Positions 9,702-17,743 of a stretch of DNA of 31,034 bases are shown piece by piece. The stretch comes from CAZAPZ01 sp964487285 (lineage in GTDB: Bacteria > Campylobacterota_A > Desulfurellia > JAADFJ01), in assembly GCA_964487285.1 (NCBI GenBank), contig CAZAPZ010000006.1, positions 1-31,034 on the forward strand, read 5' to 3'. Position numbers and translations under genes: made by a program. Numbering within the stretch: position 1 is the first letter of the stretch; each line of letters opens with the position of its first letter. Under the pieces are notes generated by a model. The model was not told the DNA's origin. It saw only the letters and a list, made by a program, of their open reading frames with translations, and made no database searches.

Positions 9702-10979
9702 GTGAAGAGAAAATTTGGGCTGCTATTTATAGCGTTATTGTTGTTAACAATAGTTGGTGTAGGCTGGTTAAGAGCCGGAAATTCAGATCCGTACTACGGC
9801 AAATTAAAAACATTTACAGATGTACTTTCTATAATAAAAAGTCATTACGTTGATAAATCGGTTGCTCCCGGTAAGCTGGTAACCGGAGCTATAAGAGGTA
9901 TGGTAAGAACGCTTGATCCTCACAGTACTTATTTCACGCCGAAGGAGTATAAAGCATTTCAAACGATAGCAACGGGAGAGTTTGGCGGACTCGGTATGAT
10001 TGTTACGCTAAAAAATAATATTCTGACGGTTGTATCACCTATTGAAGGCACTCCCGCCATGCGTGCCGGCATAAAACCGAAAGATAGAATAATAAAAATA
10101 AACGGTAAGAATACGCCCGGAATGACGCTTAATAAAGCCGTGCGGCTATTGAGAGGCAAGCCTGACACCTCGGTGGAGCTGACCATTTTGAGAAAAGGTA
10201 TTCATAAACCGATCGCAATAAAGATAACAAGACAGATAATACATATCCAGAGTGTTAAATCTAAAATGCTGGAAGATAAGATCGGCTATATCAAAATTTT
10301 ACAATTTCAGGAAAATACAGGAAGAGATACGAAGCGAGCCTTAAAAAAATTGGAAAGCAAGGGTGCAAAAGATCTCATTTTAGATTTAAGAAATAATCCC
10401 GGCGGACTTCTTAGCGAAGCTGTAAAGGTATCGGATCTGTTTTTAAAGCATGGCATAATTGTCAGTATGAAAGGAAGAAATCCCAAAGATGTCACAATAT
10501 TTAGAGCACATAATGATGGTAATGAGCCCAGAGGCAATATGATAGTGCTTATAAACGGCGGTTCGGCAAGTGCATCGGAGATTGTTACAGGGGCTTTACA
10601 GGATGACAAAAGAGCAATTATAATGGGAGAGAGAAGCTTTGGCAAAGGTTCGGTTCAGACGCTTTTTCCACTTTCAAACGGTGGGGCTTTAAAGCTCACA
10701 ACGGCTAAATATTACACGCCGAGTGGAAGATCGATTCAAGCGGTGGGTATTACACCTGACATAGTAGTACCCGAAAAGATAATCCTCGGGAAAGAAAAGA
10801 GTCCGTTGGGAGGCATAAAAGAGTCCGATCTGCCCCATCATTTTAAGGCTGTACCGACAGTCGGCAAAAAAAAGGTTAGCAAGCCGCTTCCGAATATAAA
10901 AGATTATGAACTTGAAAGAGCTGTTGACCTGCTAATAGGTTTAAGGATTGCCAAAGGTATTGAAGCAGAGAAAAAATAA
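9702..10979 (+). CDS. ctpA: Carboxy-terminal processing protease, S41 family
   Basis: A 425-residue periplasmic serine protease with an N-terminal signal or membrane anchor (about 5-25), a PDZ domain (about 88-170, containing EFGGLGMIV and PAMRAGIKPKDRIIKING) and the S41 catalytic core. The nucleophile serine lies in GSASASE (about 287-293) and the general-base lysine in SFGKGSVQT (about K315). LDLRNNPGG and GRSIQAVGITPD are family signatures. Such proteases trim or degrade envelope proteins, including peptidoglycan hydrolases and their partners. The GTG start follows AGGAG at 9691-9695. Its end probably overlaps the next gene. Confidence 0.93.
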   Translation: MKRKFGLLFIALLLLTIVGVGWLRAGNSDPYYGKLKTFTDVLSIIKSHYVDKSVAPGKLVTGAIRGMVRTLDPHSTYFTPKEYKAFQTIATGEFGGLGMIVTLKNNILTVVSPIEGTPAMRAGIKPKDRIIKINGKNTPGMTLNKAVRLLRGKPDTSVELTILRKGIHKPIAIKITRQIIHIQSVKSKMLEDKIGYIKILQFQENTGRDTKRALKKLESKGAKDLILDLRNNPGGLLSEAVKVSDLFLKHGIIVSMKGRNPKDVTIFRAHNDGNEPRGNMIVLINGGSASASEIVTGALQDDKRAIIMGERSFGKGSVQTLFPLSNGGALKLTTAKYYTPSGRSIQAVGITPDIVVPEKIILGKEKSPLGGIKESDLPHHFKAVPTVGKKKVSKPLPNIKDYELERAVDLLIGLRIAKGIEAEKK

Positions 10980-11817
10980 AAAGGGGCATAAAATCAAGTT
11001 TAAACCTCTTTTGATTACCGTTGCAGCAATACTATTAATAGCTGTTTTTACAATATTAATACACCGGACCGTTAGTACAAAACAATCAATTGTAAAAGCT
11101 AAACGGCCGGTTATTAAAGTTGTTCCTCCCTTAACGGTTAAGCCTGTGATAAAAGCTAATTTGCCGAAACTTGCTATAATTATAGATGATGTAGGCTACG
11201 ATAATAAAACATTGAAGTCTTTTATTAAACTTAATCTTCCTCTTACATACGCAATACTTCCAAACGCAACATATTATAAAGATAGTATTGCTATATTAAA
11301 AAAGAGGCACATAGGTTATATGCTTCACATGCCTATGCAGCCGCATGATTATCCTAAAATTAATCCTGGAAAGAATGCTTTGCTGCTTAGTATGGGAAAT
11401 AGTGAAATTAAATACCTTACTGAAGCTGCTATTAAAAAAGTAGCCGGAGCTATTGGAGTAAATAATCATATGGGTTCGGCTTTTGTGCAGAACAAACCGA
11501 AGATGATGGCATTTCTCTCGGTGTTGGAGAAACACAATCTGTTTTTTGTGGATAGCGAAACAACCAATAAAACAGTCGGGTGGAAAATTGCAAAATATGA
11601 CGGTATGAAATATGCAAGGAGAAACATATTTCTCGATGATATGGATAATGTCAATTATATAAAACGGCAGATTTTTAAAGCCGTAGAATTTGCCAAGCGG
11701 CATGGGCAGGCTATTGCCATAGGTCATGATAAGCCTGCTACGGTAAAAGCCATCGCAGAAACAAAAAATAAAATTAACGGAGTAAGACTGGTATTAGTCA
11801 AAACGCTTGTAAAATGA
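10948..11817 (+). CDS. Divergent polysaccharide deacetylase family protein (YibQ-like)
   Basis: Up to 289 residues: basic N-terminus, membrane anchor (about 20-39), then a divergent polysaccharide deacetylase domain (about 72-285). Conserved pieces are AIIIDDVGYD, YMLHMPMQP, NNHMGS, VDSET, IFLDDMD and AIGHDKPAT. The enzymatic role of this family is not settled; it usually sits beside EnvC/CtpA genes, as here. The start is uncertain. TTG at 10948 or 10960 are possible, but both overlap ctpA and lack good spacing. The best ribosome-binding sequence, AAGGGG (10981-10986), is followed at proper distance only by an in-frame ATC (10993). It overlaps tsaD by 4 bp. Confidence 0.85.
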   Translation: MPKVLKQRKNKKGHKIKFKPLLITVAAILLIAVFTILIHRTVSTKQSIVKAKRPVIKVVPPLTVKPVIKANLPKLAIIIDDVGYDNKTLKSFIKLNLPLTYAILPNATYYKDSIAILKKRHIGYMLHMPMQPHDYPKINPGKNALLLSMGNSEIKYLTEAAIKKVAGAIGVNNHMGSAFVQNKPKMMAFLSVLEKHNLFFVDSETTNKTVGWKIAKYDGMKYARRNIFLDDMDNVNYIKRQIFKAVEFAKRHGQAIAIGHDKPATVKAIAETKNKINGVRLVLVKTLVK

Positions 11818-12791
11818 AGATTCTTGCTATAGATACATCTTGTGATGATACTTCCAGTGCAGTTGTCGTAGATGGCAGAGTCGCTTCAAACATTATTATG
11901 TCTCAAGACGAAATTCATAAAGATTACGGTGGGATCGTACCTGAGGTAGCTGCAAGAACACATTTTCTTCATATTGCAGAGGCTGTGAAGCGAGCGTTAT
12001 TTGTCTCAGGCAATACACTTGAAGACATAGATAAAATTGCAGTAACAAAAGGGCCTGGACTTATCGGTTCGCTTCTTGTTGGGGTTTCGTACGCAAAAGG
12101 TATTGCATACCGCTTTAATAAAAGGCTTGTAGGCGTAAATCACCTTGAAGGACATCTCTATGCGCCGTTTATTGGAAAAGTTGTAGAATATCCCTTTATA
12201 GCCCTTGTAGTTTCAGGCGGGCATACTGCATTATACAAAGTTTTAAATAGCAATGATATCCGAATTATAGGTAAAACGCTTGATGATGCAGCCGGCGAAT
12301 GCCTTGACAAAACTGCGAGACTATGGGGTCTTGGATATCCCGGCGGCAAAGCCGTTGATATAATAAGTAGGGCGGGCAATCCGAAACGATTTAAATTTCC
12401 AAGAATAGCATTTTTACATGGGAACTTCAGCTTTAGCGGACTTAAAACCGCTGCAATACGATTCAGCGCAGAGAATACGGATGCTGTAAAAAACGATATT
12501 GCCGATGTAGCTTCGTCTTTTCTTGAAGCCGTTGTCGATACTTTGATACTCCATTGTATAAAAGCCTGCAGGAAAGAGAATATAGATCGATTGGCCGTTT
12601 CAGGCGGTGTATCAGCCAATAAAAGATTAAGGGAAAAACTGAAAAAGACATGTGTCGGGGAACGAATTGAACTAATTTTTCCAGACATAGAATTTACAAC
12701 GGATAACGCTGCAATGATAGGTTATACCGCATTTCTGAAAGGTGAATCGGAATCCTTTGATATGGATGCAATTTCATCTATCACATTATGA
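11814..12791 (+). CDS. tsaD: tRNA N6-adenosine threonylcarbamoyltransferase TsaD
   Basis: A 325-residue ASKHA-fold enzyme that transfers the threonylcarbamoyl group to A37 of ANN-decoding tRNAs (t6A), working with TsaB and TsaE. The metal-binding pair H110/H114 is in NHLEGHLYAP. Other signatures are LAIDTSCDDTS, KGPGLIGSLLVG, VSGGHTALY, DDAAGECLDKTAR, NFSFSGLKTA and SGGVSANKRLR. Full length for the family. Its ATG overlaps the preceding stop (ATGA) and its stop overlaps der the same way. TsaE is encoded 3.8 kb downstream; no TsaB is seen in the window. Confidence 0.96.
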   Translation: MKILAIDTSCDDTSSAVVVDGRVASNIIMSQDEIHKDYGGIVPEVAARTHFLHIAEAVKRALFVSGNTLEDIDKIAVTKGPGLIGSLLVGVSYAKGIAYRFNKRLVGVNHLEGHLYAPFIGKVVEYPFIALVVSGGHTALYKVLNSNDIRIIGKTLDDAAGECLDKTARLWGLGYPGGKAVDIISRAGNPKRFKFPRIAFLHGNFSFSGLKTAAIRFSAENTDAVKNDIADVASSFLEAVVDTLILHCIKACRKENIDRLAVSGGVSANKRLREKLKKTCVGERIELIFPDIEFTTDNAAMIGYTAFLKGESESFDMDAISSITL

Positions 12792-14041
12792 AAAAGGTTC
12801 TTCTCGTAGGAAAAGCCAATTCAGGCAAGTCCACACTTTTTAACTGTCTTACAGGAAGAAATATTTCAATGGTAGGAGATACTGTAGGATTAACACGCGA
12901 TGTGATAAGACAGGTGATACACAGAGATGGAAAAGCAGTGTTACTCATAGATTCAGGCGGTCTGGGAGAACGTTTCACTGCCGCTGTTTCTGAAAAAAGG
13001 GATGCTGCAATGCAAGAAGCCGACAGCATTATTTTTCTTCTTTCCGTTCACAGCAGGTATGATGATAAAGATGAGAAATTATACCGTAAGCTGCTTAATT
13101 TAGGTAAACCGTTTATCGTTGCTATTAATAAAGTCGATAACATTGACATTATTATTGACCAAAGTTTTTATCGATTGAACAAGTTTTCTAAAATATCGGC
13201 TGCCCAAAAGAAAATTGATGATATTATACATTTTATCTTTGACAATATAACTTATCGGCAAATAGAAGAAACTAAGGCAGACTATGCCATGAGAGTGGCC
13301 ATAGTGGGAAGGCCTAATGCAGGAAAATCGTCAATTATCAATCGAATTTTAGGGAAAGAACAAAATATTGTTTCTGAGATCGCAGGAACAACCATTGATA
13401 CTATAGATAGTCTTGTTAAGACTAATTATGGAAATTTTATCTTTATAGATACTGCAGGCTTAACTCGAAAGAAAAAGGACGAAGATTGGGAAGTTGCAAA
13501 GGCAAAAGCATTGTCTATGATAGCAGCCGCATCTATAGTAGTGTTGATTTTTGACATTGGCGAATCGATTACAAAAGAAGATATAACAATTATGCAAAGT
13601 GCAGTTCACAATAAAAAAGGGCTGTTGATCATTGCAAATAAAGTTGACAAAACAGATATTGACAAAGTATATTATAGAAAATGGTTTAAACGGCAATACA
13701 AGTTTCTCTCTAACTATCCGCTAATATTTACAAGTGCAGTGACAGGCTATAAAGTAGGGTCAATACCGGCTTTTATTAAAAGAGCGTCAGATGCCTTAAG
13801 ACATCGTTTATCAAAGAAAGAGCTTGACCGGTTTTTTAACGAATTTCTTGCGAATAAAGATATTTCGTATATATATCAGAAAGTTGAGATATATCCGCTA
13901 TTCGTAATAAAGGTTAAAAAAGAGTATAATAACCATACCACGAGATATGTGCGGAATCAATTATATAAGAATTTTGATTTTTTAGGGGCGCCCATTGAGA
14001 TAGTGGTTATGAGATCGGAAAAGAGAGGTAAAATAAAATGA
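12788..14041 (+). CDS. der: Ribosome-biogenesis GTPase Der (EngA)
   Basis: A 417-residue double GTPase needed for 50S subunit assembly. The first G domain has a slightly unusual P-loop GKANSGKS (8-15, usually GRPNVGKS), DSGG (55-58) and NKVD (114-117). The second has GRPNAGKS (174-181), DTAG (221-224) and NKVD (284-287), followed by a C-terminal KH-like domain ending IEIVVMRSEKRGKIK. It is somewhat shorter than E. coli Der (490), mainly in the linkers. ATGA overlaps at both ends tie its translation to tsaD and argF. Confidence 0.95.
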   Translation: MKKVLLVGKANSGKSTLFNCLTGRNISMVGDTVGLTRDVIRQVIHRDGKAVLLIDSGGLGERFTAAVSEKRDAAMQEADSIIFLLSVHSRYDDKDEKLYRKLLNLGKPFIVAINKVDNIDIIIDQSFYRLNKFSKISAAQKKIDDIIHFIFDNITYRQIEETKADYAMRVAIVGRPNAGKSSIINRILGKEQNIVSEIAGTTIDTIDSLVKTNYGNFIFIDTAGLTRKKKDEDWEVAKAKALSMIAAASIVVLIFDIGESITKEDITIMQSAVHNKKGLLIIANKVDKTDIDKVYYRKWFKRQYKFLSNYPLIFTSAVTGYKVGSIPAFIKRASDALRHRLSKKELDRFFNEFLANKDISYIYQKVEIYPLFVIKVKKEYNNHTTRYVRNQLYKNFDFLGAPIEIVVMRSEKRGKIK

Positions 14042-14955
14042 AGCATTTTTTAAAATTATCAGATCTTAGCATTGATCAGCTATATGAGGTTTTGAATATG
14101 GCAAAACTACTCAAGAAAAATCCAATATCTGATGATATGAAAGGCCGAACACTCGGCTTACTATTTGAAAAACCTTCCACAAGAACGCGAGTGTCTTTTG
14201 AAAGCGGATTTTATCAACTAGGTGGAAACTGCGTTGTTATTACGCCGCAGACAAGCCAGATATCACGAGGTGAAACTCTATCCGATACTGCACGTGTATT
14301 GTCGCGATATCTTGATATGATTGTGATTAGGACATTTGGGCATAAAAGAATAGAAGATTTCGCGCTAAATTCATCTATTCCCGTTATCAACGGACTTACG
14401 GATATGACGCATCCTTGTCAGGTTTTAGCGGATCTTTTAACTATACAGGAAAAAATTGACAAAAATTTTAAAAATATTAAGGTTGCGTATTTTGGAGACG
14501 GTAACAATATGGCTAATTCCTGGATAGAAGCCGCAGCTATGTTTGGATTTCACCTTTCGATTGCAACGCCCATTGATTTTTCTCCGTCGGCATCTCTATT
14601 TTACGATGCAATTCGACATAGCGATAAAGATAATATTGAAATTACCGATAATCCATTAAAAGCAGCTTCGGATGCCGATGTTCTTTATACCGATGTATGG
14701 CAAAGTATGGGAGAAAAGGATAATGATGCTAAAATGAACGCTCTTGGCGACTATCAGATAAACGACAATCTATCAAGATTAGCTCAACCGGATTTTTTAT
14801 TTATGCACTGTCTTCCGGCACATATTGGAAAGGAAGTATCCGAATCGGTATATAAAGGAGCTCATTCGGTTGTATATGATGAGGCCGAAAATAGGCTTCA
14901 TGCGCAAAAAGCATTGATGGTAATGTTAAATAAACTAAATTTAGAGGAGATATGA
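14038..14955 (+). CDS. argF: Ornithine carbamoyltransferase
   Basis: A 305-residue enzyme forming citrulline from ornithine and carbamoyl phosphate in arginine synthesis. The carbamoyl-phosphate sites STRTR (47-51) and HPCQ (125-128), and HCLP (257-260), are intact. The SMG loop (DVWQSMGEK, about 219-227) specifies ornithine rather than aspartate. AGAGG lies about 11 nt before the ATG, which overlaps the der stop. The next gene encodes the following step, argininosuccinate synthase. Confidence 0.96.
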   Translation: MKHFLKLSDLSIDQLYEVLNMAKLLKKNPISDDMKGRTLGLLFEKPSTRTRVSFESGFYQLGGNCVVITPQTSQISRGETLSDTARVLSRYLDMIVIRTFGHKRIEDFALNSSIPVINGLTDMTHPCQVLADLLTIQEKIDKNFKNIKVAYFGDGNNMANSWIEAAAMFGFHLSIATPIDFSPSASLFYDAIRHSDKDNIEITDNPLKAASDADVLYTDVWQSMGEKDNDAKMNALGDYQINDNLSRLAQPDFLFMHCLPAHIGKEVSESVYKGAHSVVYDEAENRLHAQKALMVMLNKLNLEEI

Positions 14956-16157
14956 TGGAAAAAATTAAAAAGGTCATACTTGCCTATTCAGGCGGACTTG
15001 ACACATCAATTATAGTAAAATGGCTTAAGGATAAGTACGAATGTGAAGTTGTATGCTACACGGCAGATCTCGGTCAAAACGAACCTCTGCAGCCGATCAA
15101 AGAAAAAGCTTTGAGAACCGGAGCATCGGCAGCATATATAGAGGATCTCAAAGAAGAGTTTGTAGAGAACTATATCACAGGCGCAATAAAAGCGGATGCT
15201 CTTTATGAGGATAAATATCCAATGGCTACAGCTTTTGGCAGACCGCTTATAACGAAACGGCTCATAGATATTGCCCATAAGGAAAATGCGGATGCGATAT
15301 GTCATGGTTCTACTGGAAAGGGCAATGATCAAGTGAGATTTGAGGTGTCGGCAGCTGCTCTTGATCCTGCTATTAAGGTAATTGCACCGTTAAGAAACTG
15401 GGAGATGAAAAGCAGAGACGATGAAATTGATTATGCGAAAAGATACGGAATTGATGTTCCTATTACATTAAGTTCTCCATATAGTATAGATAAAAATATA
15501 TGGGGAATTGCAATTGAGTGCGGGGTTTTGGAAAATCCGATGAATAGAGCACCTGATGATGTATGGAGTATAACCGTTAATCCCGAGAAAACGCCTGATG
15601 ATGCAAGGGAGATTACTTTAAGCTTCAAAGAGGGAAAACCTGTTGCTATAGATGGCAAGCAGATGAGACTTATTGACATTATAGTTTATCTGAACAAACT
15701 CTGCGGATCATATGGGATTGGAAGAATAGATATGGTGGAAAATCGTCTTATCGGAATAAAATCTCGAGAGGTTTATGAAGCTCCTGCGGCAATAACTATA
15801 ATAACAGCGCATAAAGCATTGGAAGAATTGGTTTTTGATAGAGAAGCAGCTCATTTTAATTCTATCATGAGCAATAAATATTCTGAACTTGTATATTACG
15901 GATGGTGGTTTTCCGATCTAAAAAAAGCTCTTGATCAATATTTCGACTCATTGCAGAAGAATGTGACCGGAGATGTAAGATTAAAACTATATAAAGGAAG
16001 TTTAACTGTTACAGGTAAGCAATCGCCTAATTCGCTTTATAATGAAAAGCTTGCTACTTATGGAAGAGGCGATGATTTTAAACATATTTACGGAGAAGCG
16101 TTCTGCTATTTATGGGGACTTCCGCTCCGCGTTAACGCAATGAACAAACAAACTTAA
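14955..16157 (+). CDS. argG: Argininosuccinate synthase
   Basis: A 400-residue ATP-dependent ligase joining citrulline and aspartate. The N-terminal ATP pyrophosphatase loop AYSGGLDTS is followed by EVVCYTADLGQ, ATAFGRPLI, HGSTGKGNDQVRFE and APLRNWEM, all family signatures. Two adjacent ATGs exist at 14952 and 14955. AGGAG at 14945-14949 has a 5-nt spacer to 14955 but only 2 nt to 14952, so 14955 is preferred; the difference is one residue. argH is not in the window. Confidence 0.96.
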   Translation: MEKIKKVILAYSGGLDTSIIVKWLKDKYECEVVCYTADLGQNEPLQPIKEKALRTGASAAYIEDLKEEFVENYITGAIKADALYEDKYPMATAFGRPLITKRLIDIAHKENADAICHGSTGKGNDQVRFEVSAAALDPAIKVIAPLRNWEMKSRDDEIDYAKRYGIDVPITLSSPYSIDKNIWGIAIECGVLENPMNRAPDDVWSITVNPEKTPDDAREITLSFKEGKPVAIDGKQMRLIDIIVYLNKLCGSYGIGRIDMVENRLIGIKSREVYEAPAAITIITAHKALEELVFDREAAHFNSIMSNKYSELVYYGWWFSDLKKALDQYFDSLQKNVTGDVRLKLYKGSLTVTGKQSPNSLYNEKLATYGRGDDFKHIYGEAFCYLWGLPLRVNAMNKQT

Positions 16158-16170
16158 GTCAGGGTTTTTT

Positions 16171-16542
16171 ATGAAATACGGTCAGGAGGCTATAGAACAA
16201 TCATCGCTTGAGAGATGGGAGAACCGTGTAACCGGTCATAGTTATACGGTTAACATGCAATTTCCAGAGTTTACCTGTCTTTGCCCGCATTCGGGATATC
16301 CGGATTTTGCTGTTATTAAAGTTGAATATATTCCTGATAAGTATGTTGTTGAATTAAAATCTTTAAAGTTATATCTAAACGGCTTTAGAAATAGATATAT
16401 ATCGCATGAAGATTCAACAAACGAGATTTATAGCGCTTTAAATGAACTATTAAATCCTAAATTTATAGAAGTTACAGGTGATTTTGCCCCAAGAGGAAAT
16501 TTAAAAACAGTGGTGAGAGTGTCAAGCGGCAAGAGTATATAG
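16171..16542 (+). CDS. queF: NADPH-dependent 7-cyano-7-deazaguanine reductase QueF
   Basis: A 123-residue single-domain (class I) QueF that reduces preQ0 to preQ1 in queuosine synthesis. The catalytic cysteine is C38 in EFTCLCPHSGYPDFA, with D45 as proton donor. The substrate motif ELKSLK (61-66) is followed by LYLNGFRNRYISHED. Length and motifs match the short Bacillus-type enzyme rather than the long E. coli form. It starts 13 bp after argG with CAGGG upstream of the ATG. No other queuosine gene is visible nearby. Confidence 0.95.
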   Translation: MKYGQEAIEQSSLERWENRVTGHSYTVNMQFPEFTCLCPHSGYPDFAVIKVEYIPDKYVVELKSLKLYLNGFRNRYISHEDSTNEIYSALNELLNPKFIEVTGDFAPRGNLKTVVRVSSGKSI

Positions 16543-16551
16543 TAAAAAATT

Positions 16552-16986
16552 ATGAAACAACACAAGTGGAAGAGCGAAAGTCCTTCCGAAACGATCGCCA
16601 TAGGAACGGTTATTGGAAGATGGGCAAAGATTATATCAAAAGTAAGACCTGCGGTCATATTTTTAGAGGGAAATATGGGTGCTGGAAAAACTACAATAGC
16701 GCGGGGGATTTTAAATGGAGCAGGTATTAGAACAGATGAGTTTGCAGGCAGCCCGTCATATACGATTGTCAATCAATATAAAAGTGATTTTGTTATTAAT
16801 CATATTGATCTTTGGAGATACAAAAGCGGCATTGATGAAATCTTGATTGAAGAATTTTTCGACTATCTTAATGCAGAGATTGCTATTGTAGAATGGGGAA
16901 ATTCGCTTCGTAAAGCAGTGGACAATTATTATGAGCTGCAAATATCGGGAGGTGAGAAACGTACTATAGAAATGACTGCAAGATAG
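16552..16986 (+). CDS. tsaE: tRNA t6A synthesis ATPase TsaE
   Basis: A 144-residue P-loop ATPase required with TsaB and TsaD for t6A37 formation. Walker A is EGNMGAGKTT (39-48). SPSYTIVNQY corresponds to the family's SPTYTIVN, then HIDLWRY and VEWGN follow. Full length. The start at 16552 follows queF by 9 bp and has no clear Shine-Dalgarno. Its stop is immediately upstream of the aroE start region. Confidence 0.92.
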   Translation: MKQHKWKSESPSETIAIGTVIGRWAKIISKVRPAVIFLEGNMGAGKTTIARGILNGAGIRTDEFAGSPSYTIVNQYKSDFVINHIDLWRYKSGIDEILIEEFFDYLNAEIAIVEWGNSLRKAVDNYYELQISGGEKRTIEMTAR

Positions 16987-17738
16987 ATGGAAAAACAAAA
17001 ATATATGCCGTTATAGGCAGCCCTATTGGACATTCGATGAGTCCTAAAATACAAAATGAGCTTATAGGCAATACTAATGCGGTTTATATTCCTATTGAAC
17101 CCGATAATTTTCACAATGTGATAGTTGCACTTAAATCTATAAAAAATTTTATGGGAGCAAATGTTACCATACCATATAAAGAATCAATAATACCGTATCT
17201 TGACGAAATTTCTAACGATGCTGCATTTTGCGGGGCAGTTAATACCATATATAAAGTCGGGGGCAAATGGTTTGGTGCAAATAGTGATATTTCGGGCTTT
17301 TCCGATGCACTTAAATATGATCTAAAATTCGATTCCGAAGGGAAAAGTATAGCTTTACTTGGTGCCGGCGGAGCTGCGAGGGCTGTTGTCACTGCAATAG
17401 GAGATAGCGCTGCTTCTATAACTATTATAAACAGATCATTGAAAAATGCAGAAAAACTGGCGAAACTATTTTCCGGTAAACTGAAATGCAGATTTAAAAT
17501 AAAAGAATGGGGCGAGGATTTTAAAGCTGATCTAATCGTAAACGCAACATCAATTGGGCTTCAGGGAGATATGCTTCCGATCGGTTTAAAAGATGCCTCG
17601 TTATTTGACCTTGTATATTCCGAAATTGATACGCCGATAGTTGCTTTATATAGGAGTCATAATAAACCTGCCATAGATGGAAAGCAAATGCTGTATAGAC
17701 AAGCAAAAGCCAGTTTTGCTATTTGGAAAAAGGTGTAA
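16987..17738 (+). CDS. aroE: Shikimate dehydrogenase, with a frame break near its N-terminus
   Basis: Reduces 3-dehydroshikimate with NADPH in aromatic amino-acid synthesis. The family start motif AVIGSPIGHSMSPK is encoded from 17007 onward. Catalytic Lys is in ANVTIPYKE, catalytic Asp in ANSDISGF and the NADP loop is LLGAGGAARAV. The reading frame has no ATG, GTG or TTG before 17037, which would cut off that motif. An ATG at 16987 lies in another frame, reading MEKQKYMPL then stop. One extra A in either A5 run (16991-16995 or 16997-17001) would give MEK(T/Q)KIYAVIGSPIGHS, a perfect AroE start. A base lost in sequencing or assembly is most likely; a true frameshift is possible. About 250 residues if repaired, slightly short. 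Confidence 0.88.
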
Positions 17739-17743
17739 AATAG

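Noticed and set aside
16948..16956. GGGAGGTGAG inside tsaE as the aroE ribosome-binding site with an ACG start at 16959
   Set aside because: It would add residues not typical of AroE and use a non-standard start; the one-base indel explanation restores a normal N-terminus from the ATG at 16987.
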